Below, piece after piece: positions 6,642 to 10,299 of a DNA stretch of 10,299 bases. A model generated the notes under the pieces. It saw only the letters and a list, made by a program, of their open reading frames with translations. It had not been told where the DNA came from and did no database searches. Both the position numbers and the translations under genes were made by a program. How positions within the stretch are numbered: position 1 is the stretch's first letter; each line of letters opens with the position of its first letter. The DNA comes from CAIODY01 sp046051225 (GTDB lineage: Bacteria; Bacteroidota; Bacteroidia; Chitinophagales; CAIODY01): NCBI GenBank assembly GCA_046051225.1, contig JBJOOR010000022.1:1-10299 (forward strand). The letters run 5' to 3'.

Positions 6642-7574
6642 ATGTTTTCGAGCAAACATTTATTAGGCATAAAAAATATTACTGAAAATGATATTCAATT
6701 AATTTTTCAGCAAGCCGATAATTTTAAAGAAGTATTGCGCCGCCCTATTAAAAAAGTACCTTCGCTTCGAGATATTACTATTGCTAATCTTTTTTTCGAA
6801 AACTCTACTCGTACTCGTATATCATTTGAATTAGCTGAAAAAAGATTAGGTGCAGATGTGCTCAATTTTTCATCCTCATCCTCATCCGTAAAAAAGGGCG
6901 AAACATTAATTGATACAGTAAATAATATATTGGCAATGAAAGTAGATATGGTGGTAATGCGCCATGCAAGCCCTGGTGCTTGTGTATTTTTATCCAAACA
7001 TATCAATTCATCCATCATTAATGCAGGCGATGGTACACACGAACATCCAACACAAGCCCTGCTAGATGCTTATTCTATCCGAGAAAAATTGGGCGATGTG
7101 GCTGGCAAAAATGTTTTGATTGTGGGCGATATACTACACAGTCGGGTAGCATTAAGTAATATTTATTGTTTAAAAAAATTGGGCGCCAATGTAAAGCTTT
7201 GTAGTCCGCCTACTTTGTTGCCAAAGTTCATTACTTCATTGGGTGTAGAAGTTGAGTATGATATTGACAAAGCATTAGCATGGTGTGATGTAGCAAATGT
7301 ATTACGCATACAGCTAGAACGACAAAATGTTCAATATTTTCCATCGCTTCGCGAATACTCAATTTATTATGGAGTGAATAAACAACGATTAGATAAATTG
7401 AATAAAAAAATTGTCATCATGCATCCTGGTCCAATTAATAGAGGCGTAGAAATTACCAGCGATGTGGCTGATGGCGAACATTCTATTATTTTAGATCAAG
7501 TAGAAAATGGTGTAGCTATAAGAATGGCAATTTTATATTTATTGCATCAAGTTAAAATTAGCGAAACGGCTTAA
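6642..7574 (+). CDS. pyrB: Aspartate carbamoyltransferase catalytic subunit
   Basis: Condenses carbamoyl phosphate with L-aspartate to carbamoyl aspartate, the committed step of de novo pyrimidine synthesis, in the cytoplasm as catalytic trimers. The 310 residues match the family. Motifs are the carbamoyl-phosphate loop FENSTRTRISFE (52-63), the mobile 80s loop SVKKGETLIDT (82-92), MRHASPGA (106-113), HEHPTQALLD (133-142), VGDILHSRVALSN (161-173) and HPGPINRGVEI (261-271). The 80s loop is preceded by six serines (77-82) encoded by a perfect three-copy TCATCC hexamer. No pyrI regulatory-subunit gene follows, and the next gene is convergent, so regulation by a PyrI subunit, if any, is not encoded here. 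It is co-transcribed with pyrR 6 bp upstream. No convincing terminator is visible before the opposing gene 17 bp away. Confidence 0.97.
   Translation: MFSSKHLLGIKNITENDIQLIFQQADNFKEVLRRPIKKVPSLRDITIANLFFENSTRTRISFELAEKRLGADVLNFSSSSSSVKKGETLIDTVNNILAMKVDMVVMRHASPGACVFLSKHINSSIINAGDGTHEHPTQALLDAYSIREKLGDVAGKNVLIVGDILHSRVALSNIYCLKKLGANVKLCSPPTLLPKFITSLGVEVEYDIDKALAWCDVANVLRIQLERQNVQYFPSLREYSIYYGVNKQRLDKLNKKIVIMHPGPINRGVEITSDVADGEHSIILDQVENGVAIRMAILYLLHQVKISETA
6870..6887 (+). repeat. Hexanucleotide repeat (TCATCC)x3 inside pyrB
   Basis: Three perfect tandem copies of TCATCC encode Ser77-Ser82 of PyrB, directly before the catalytic 80s loop lysines. A change in copy number would add or remove two serines without breaking the frame. 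Confidence 0.9.
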
Positions 7575-7591
7575 CGATTCCATCATCAATT

Positions 7592-9178
7592 CTATTGAAT
7601 TTTAAAAACTTGCAACCCGTAAATATTGCCGTGGGTTATTTCTTCAAAATCATAAAAACTTTTTAGTGTATCGCTTTGGTTAGGTTGCCAATGCCAATAA
7701 AAATAATAATTTACATGATTATTCAGTAACTCGTTTTTTAAATCTTTATTTGAATCATAGTACCTTGGATTTACAATAAATAAATGTGAATCGAGTAGCA
7801 ATCCTACATGCTGTGTATCAGCACAATCGCCACCATCAGCATAAATATTGCCCGATATATGATATTCGTTTTTTAATCGTTCGGCTATTTGTGTTATATA
7901 TCGAAGGCGATAACATTCGTTACTAAAAAGTAAAATAGGATTAGCTAAAAACAAAATAAAGATAAGGGCTGCTATTATTCGTTTTGATGTTATTGACAGG
8001 GAATTTTTACTAGCCACTAATTCAAATATTTTTATTCCTAAAAACAAAACAATGATATTTATTATCCAAAAAAAACGTGTTTCGGCATGAATTAATAAAT
8101 AGCCCGAAGGATAAAGTAAAATTGTAATTAAACAGAAAGCGAAAATGCTTTTCAACTTTTCATCTGCTATATTTTTTTTAATTAAAAAAATTAAAGCCAA
8201 TAGTATGAAGAATAAAATAGCATAGTTCATCGTAATAATTTGATAAAAAAAATCAGCAGTAGATTTTTTTACTAATTCTATTTCATTCTTAAATGTTTGT
8301 TTTGAATCAAACATTGAAACGTATTTGCCTTGAATAAAAAATACATCTTCGGTATAATCAATGGCAGTAGGGTTGGGGTTTTTAAGAAAATAACCTTGTT
8401 TATCATTTATGTTTCGTACTTCATTATTTAAGGCTTGCGAAAAATTTATTTTGCCAGTAGTTCCATAAATTATTCCCGATTGATATTTATTCGAAATTAA
8501 AAATATCCATGGTGCTGCAGTAATTAAAAATGCAATATAACCGATGATTAAAAAATGAAATTTTGATTTTAGTTTCTTTTCATTTATTAACCTAAACCCA
8601 ATTAAAATAAAAAAATGCAATATGAAAAATGGGAAAGCATATTGCTTAGCAAAATAACTTAAACAGCCCATTACGCCAGCTAAAATTGGGTATTTTATCT
8701 GCTCGAAAAATGATGGATGAAATACAAAATATAAATAGGGTAATAAAAAAAGAATGAGTGTGAAATCAACTGGTACTTCGTAATAGCAATAGCAAACTAA
8801 TAACGGAACTGCAATTGAATACATTAAAGCTTCAGAACTTTTTTTAAATGAAAAATGCTTAGCAAATAATTTAATAGAAAACAAAATGCCAGCGCCAATT
8901 AATACTCCAGCCATTTTTGCCGCCACTATTTTATTTGGAATAACAAATAATAATAGGGCAATTATCCATGAAATCATAGGACTCCAAAATCCATTTATTC
9001 CATCTTTAAAATTGGCAGCGGTATACTTTTGCGCTATGCTGATATAACTTATTCCATCGGCATCTATAAAATATTTTTGCAATGGATATACCCATATAGC
9101 CAAAGTAAAATACAATATCAAAAAGAATAGAAAACTATGCTGATTGATAAACGATACAAATTTTTGTAATAATTTCAC
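7592..9178 (-). CDS. Multi-pass membrane protein, GT-C/GT39-like glycosyltransferase candidate
   Basis: A 528-residue integral membrane protein with roughly 12 predicted hydrophobic segments (for example about 14-31, 68-80, 86-104, 138-153, 180-197, 207-228, 316-334, 343-362, 368-388 and 399-417). After the first helix comes a short loop with acidic residues, FIDADGISYISIAQKY (37-52), where GT-C enzymes of the PMT/ArnT/GT39 type carry their catalytic aspartate. A later HAETRFFW (364-371) resembles the (E/P)-R-(Y/F) turn in these families. A C-terminal soluble domain (about 420-528) is aromatic-rich. Such enzymes transfer sugars from polyprenyl-phosphate donors at the outer face of the inner membrane; substrate and acceptor are unknown here. 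The start is a GTG (9176-9178), since no upstream ATG fits. It stands alone, convergent with pyrB and divergent from fabI. Family assignment is moderate, membrane topology strong. Confidence 0.68.
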   Translation of the reverse strand: MKLLQKFVSFINQHSFLFFLILYFTLAIWVYPLQKYFIDADGISYISIAQKYTAANFKDGINGFWSPMISWIIALLLFVIPNKIVAAKMAGVLIGAGILFSIKLFAKHFSFKKSSEALMYSIAVPLLVCYCYYEVPVDFTLILFLLPYLYFVFHPSFFEQIKYPILAGVMGCLSYFAKQYAFPFFILHFFILIGFRLINEKKLKSKFHFLIIGYIAFLITAAPWIFLISNKYQSGIIYGTTGKINFSQALNNEVRNINDKQGYFLKNPNPTAIDYTEDVFFIQGKYVSMFDSKQTFKNEIELVKKSTADFFYQIITMNYAILFFILLALIFLIKKNIADEKLKSIFAFCLITILLYPSGYLLIHAETRFFWIINIIVLFLGIKIFELVASKNSLSITSKRIIAALIFILFLANPILLFSNECYRLRYITQIAERLKNEYHISGNIYADGGDCADTQHVGLLLDSHLFIVNPRYYDSNKDLKNELLNNHVNYYFYWHWQPNQSDTLKSFYDFEEITHGNIYGLQVFKIQ

Positions 9179-9182
9179 GGTG

Positions 9183-9193
9183 CAAAAAAAGTA
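9183..9193 (-). promoter_or_regulatory. Probable -7 region of the glycosyltransferase gene with a T7 tract
   Basis: The minus strand reads TACTTTTTTTGCACC, which differs from the serS box (TACTTTTGCACC) only by three extra T residues. TTTGCA lies 4 bases from the GTG start codon, so the message would have little or no leader. The T7 run inside the box makes the match to TAnnTTTG imperfect, and no -33 element is obvious. Confidence 0.35.
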
Positions 9194-9215
9194 ATAATAT
9201 TTTTGATATAGCGAT

Positions 9216-9223
9216 TAAATTTG
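9216..9223 (+). promoter_or_regulatory. Bacteroidota-type -7 box for fabI
   Basis: TAAATTTG matches TAnnTTTG exactly and is followed by CA. It ends 30 bases before the fabI ATG. No -33 TTTG occurs at the usual distance; the only TTTTG nearby is 10 bases upstream. The box overlaps an in-frame TTG at 9221, which argues that the TTG is not the translation start. Confidence 0.5.
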
Positions 9224-9253
9224 CATCTTCAATTTTTAAAAACCAACAATTAT

Positions 9254-10054
9254 ATGAATAATCTTTTAAAAGGTAAACGTGGAATTATAACAGGCGCTTT
9301 AGATGAAAAAAGTATTGCATGGAAAGTGGCAGAAATGGCTGTGGCTAATGGTGCACAGATTGTTTTATCCAATGCTCCAATTGCTTTGCGCATGGGCGAA
9401 ATAAATAAATTAGCAGAAAAATGTAATACTGAAGTAATTGGTGCTGATGCTACATCGGTTGAAGATTTAGAAAAACTATTTACCACAGCGCAAGAAAAAA
9501 TGGGTGGTAAAATAGATTTTGTATTACACAGTATTGGTATGAGCCCCAATATAAGAAAGGGAAAACCTTATACCGACTTGAATTATGAATTTTTAAATAA
9601 AACAATGGATGTATCGGCTATTTCATTGCATAAAATGCTAAGTGTAGCCTATAAAATGGATGCCATTGCCGATGGTGGAAGCGTTGTAGCACTTAGCTAT
9701 ATTGCTGCGCAAAAAGCATATTCGTTTTATAGTGATATGGGCGATGCAAAAGCATTATTAGAAAGCATCGTTCGTAGTTTTGGCTACCATTATGGTGTTA
9801 AAAATAAGGTACGTGTTAATTCTGTTTCTCAATCGCCTACTGTAACTACTGCTGGTAGTGGTATTACAGGCTTTGATACCTTCTTTGATTTTGCAGATAA
9901 AATGAGTCCATTGGGCAATGCAAGTGCTGAAGATTGTGCCAAGTATTGTGTTTCGTTATTTAGCGATTATACCCAAATGGTAACGATGCAAAATCTATAT
10001 CATGATGGTGGATACAGCATGACAGGTGTAAGCGATGCCATTATGAATAAATAA
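9254..10054 (+). CDS. fabI: Enoyl-[acyl-carrier-protein] reductase (NADH), FabI
   Basis: Short-chain dehydrogenase-fold enzyme that reduces trans-2-enoyl-ACP to acyl-ACP in the last step of each type II fatty acid elongation cycle; cytoplasmic, normally a homotetramer. It is 266 residues, the usual size. The N-terminal nucleotide-binding turn is GIITGALDEKSIAWKVA, the FabI form of the Rossmann glycine motif. HSIGMSP (92-98) matches the E. coli HSIGFAP segment. Catalytic residues fit FabI spacing: Y149 in LSYIAAQKA, Y159 and K166 in YSDMGDAK (Y-x6-K). Beyond VRVNSVS the E. coli AGPIRT is replaced by QSPTVTT, a form I recall as normal in Bacteroidota FabI. The ATG at 9254 gives the usual LLKGKRGIITG start; an upstream TTG at 9221 is rejected. 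It is monocistronic, with a terminator 21 bases after the stop. Confidence 0.95.
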   Translation: MNNLLKGKRGIITGALDEKSIAWKVAEMAVANGAQIVLSNAPIALRMGEINKLAEKCNTEVIGADATSVEDLEKLFTTAQEKMGGKIDFVLHSIGMSPNIRKGKPYTDLNYEFLNKTMDVSAISLHKMLSVAYKMDAIADGGSVVALSYIAAQKAYSFYSDMGDAKALLESIVRSFGYHYGVKNKVRVNSVSQSPTVTTAGSGITGFDTFFDFADKMSPLGNASAEDCAKYCVSLFSDYTQMVTMQNLYHDGGYSMTGVSDAIMNK

Positions 10055-10075
10055 ATTTGAAAATTTAAAAACTGC

Positions 10076-10108
10076 AAAAGCCCCGATAGATTTTTTATCG
10101 GGGCTTTT
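10076..10108 (+). terminator. Intrinsic terminator of fabI
   Basis: A perfect 13-bp stem (10076-10088 with 10096-10108) around a 7-base loop has the core GCCCCGATA paired with TATCGGGGC and ends in T5. It begins 21 bases after the fabI stop codon. The flanking A4 on the left arm also gives a T run on the opposite strand, so it could stop leftward transcripts too. Confidence 0.93.
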
Positions 10109-10143
10109 TAATTTACAATACCTACTATGGCGAATTCTATGAT

Positions 10144-10199
10144 AACAACAAATAAAGCAAAGGCAGTACATTTGTACTGCCTTTGCTTTATTTGTTGTT
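10144..10199. terminator. 27-bp perfect inverted repeat, probable terminator for the leftward OmpA gene
   Basis: Left arm 10144-10170 and right arm 10173-10199 are exact reverse complements with only TT between them. The inner core (GCAAAGGCAGTACA with its complement) is the GC-richer part. On either strand the core is followed by a T-rich run (TTTATTTGTTGTT). It lies 13 bases past the stop codon of the leftward OmpA-family gene, so it most likely ends that transcript and backs up the fabI terminator. It is longer and more perfect than a usual intrinsic terminator, so a repeat-element origin is possible. Confidence 0.75.
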
Positions 10200-10212
10200 G
10201 ATGAGGTTTTTC

Positions 10213-10299
10213 TTAAAAACTTAATATCCTGAATTCTGTGCGGCGGTTAGCTTGGTGTTCTACTTCCGTACATTGTACCCCATCTACACACCTATTTAC
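10213..10299 (-). CDS. C-terminal end of an OmpA-family outer membrane protein, partial at right edge
   Basis: Reading leftwards from the window edge, 28 codons and a TAA remain. They include NRCVDGVQCTEVEHQANRRTEFRIL, the end of an OmpA-like peptidoglycan-binding domain. The N-x-C...C-T-E-x-x-H-Q-x-N-R-R-T-E-F pattern with two cysteines is characteristic of Bacteroidota OmpA/MotB-type C-terminal domains, where the NRR region helps bind diaminopimelate in peptidoglycan. The protein would tether the outer membrane to the cell wall in the periplasm. What precedes the domain (beta barrel, TPR/WD40 repeats or lipoprotein signal) lies outside the window. The gene converges on fabI, and a long inverted repeat follows its stop codon. 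Confidence 0.87.
   Translation of the reverse strand, partial: VNRCVDGVQCTEVEHQANRRTEFRILSF

Noticed and set aside
6707..7018. Minus-strand open frame inside pyrB
   Set aside because: It is the reverse shadow of well-conserved PyrB motifs and has no independent start signal.
9221..9253. TTG upstream start adding 11 residues to FabI
   Set aside because: It overlaps the TAAATTTG -7 box, and FabI proteins begin close to the LLKGKRGIITG segment provided by the ATG at 9254.
9250..9549. Minus-strand open frame inside fabI
   Set aside because: It overlaps the conserved FabI nucleotide-binding region in antisense and has no motifs of its own.

Overview
The window looks like a piece of chromosome from a member of the Bacteroidota, probably near Chitinophagaceae/Sphingobacteriales. 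The evidence is strongly AT-rich DNA, several TAnnTTTG-type -7 promoter boxes, weak or absent Shine-Dalgarno sequences, a DUF6150-type small secreted protein, and a FabI and an OmpA C-terminus with sequence variants that I recognise from this phylum. Gene identities come from reading motifs in the translations; no database search was run.

Layout, left to right. Bases 1-81 hold two copies of a 42-bp tandem repeat. It can be read on the minus strand as the start of a repeat protein that runs off the left edge (uncertain). A terminator hairpin (178-210) follows, then a long leftward block: serS (224-1495), a small secreted DUF6150-like protein (1578-1910), ornithine aminotransferase rocD (1915-3165), rlmH (3202-3669) and a CHASE4-type hybrid sensor histidine kinase (3691-5886). 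Transcription runs from the kinase towards serS. Kinase-rlmH and rocD-DUF6150 are packed tightly enough to be co-transcribed, and serS has its own promoter-like box. A 215-bp divergent spacer separates the kinase from the rightward pyrR-pyrB pair (6102-7574). pyrB converges, 17 bp apart, on a leftward multi-pass membrane protein resembling GT-C/GT39 glycosyltransferases (7592-9178). That gene diverges from fabI (9254-10054), which ends at a strong intrinsic terminator. A second, 27-bp perfect inverted repeat lies between fabI and the last 28 codons of an OmpA-family gene entering from the right edge.

Functionally this is mostly housekeeping: tRNA charging, 23S rRNA methylation, ornithine/proline metabolism, the first committed step of pyrimidine synthesis with its regulator, and fatty acid elongation. 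An envelope sensor kinase, a secreted small protein, a membrane glycosyltransferase and an OmpA protein accompany these genes. I see no defence island, phage, insertion sequence, CRISPR array, tRNA or rRNA gene, and no clear evidence of an undescribed multi-gene system. The points most worth a second look are the in-frame 42-bp repeat at the left edge, the almost leaderless pyrR with no room for a classical attenuator, the secreted repeat protein coupled to rocD, and a T7 tract inside the probable glycosyltransferase promoter.
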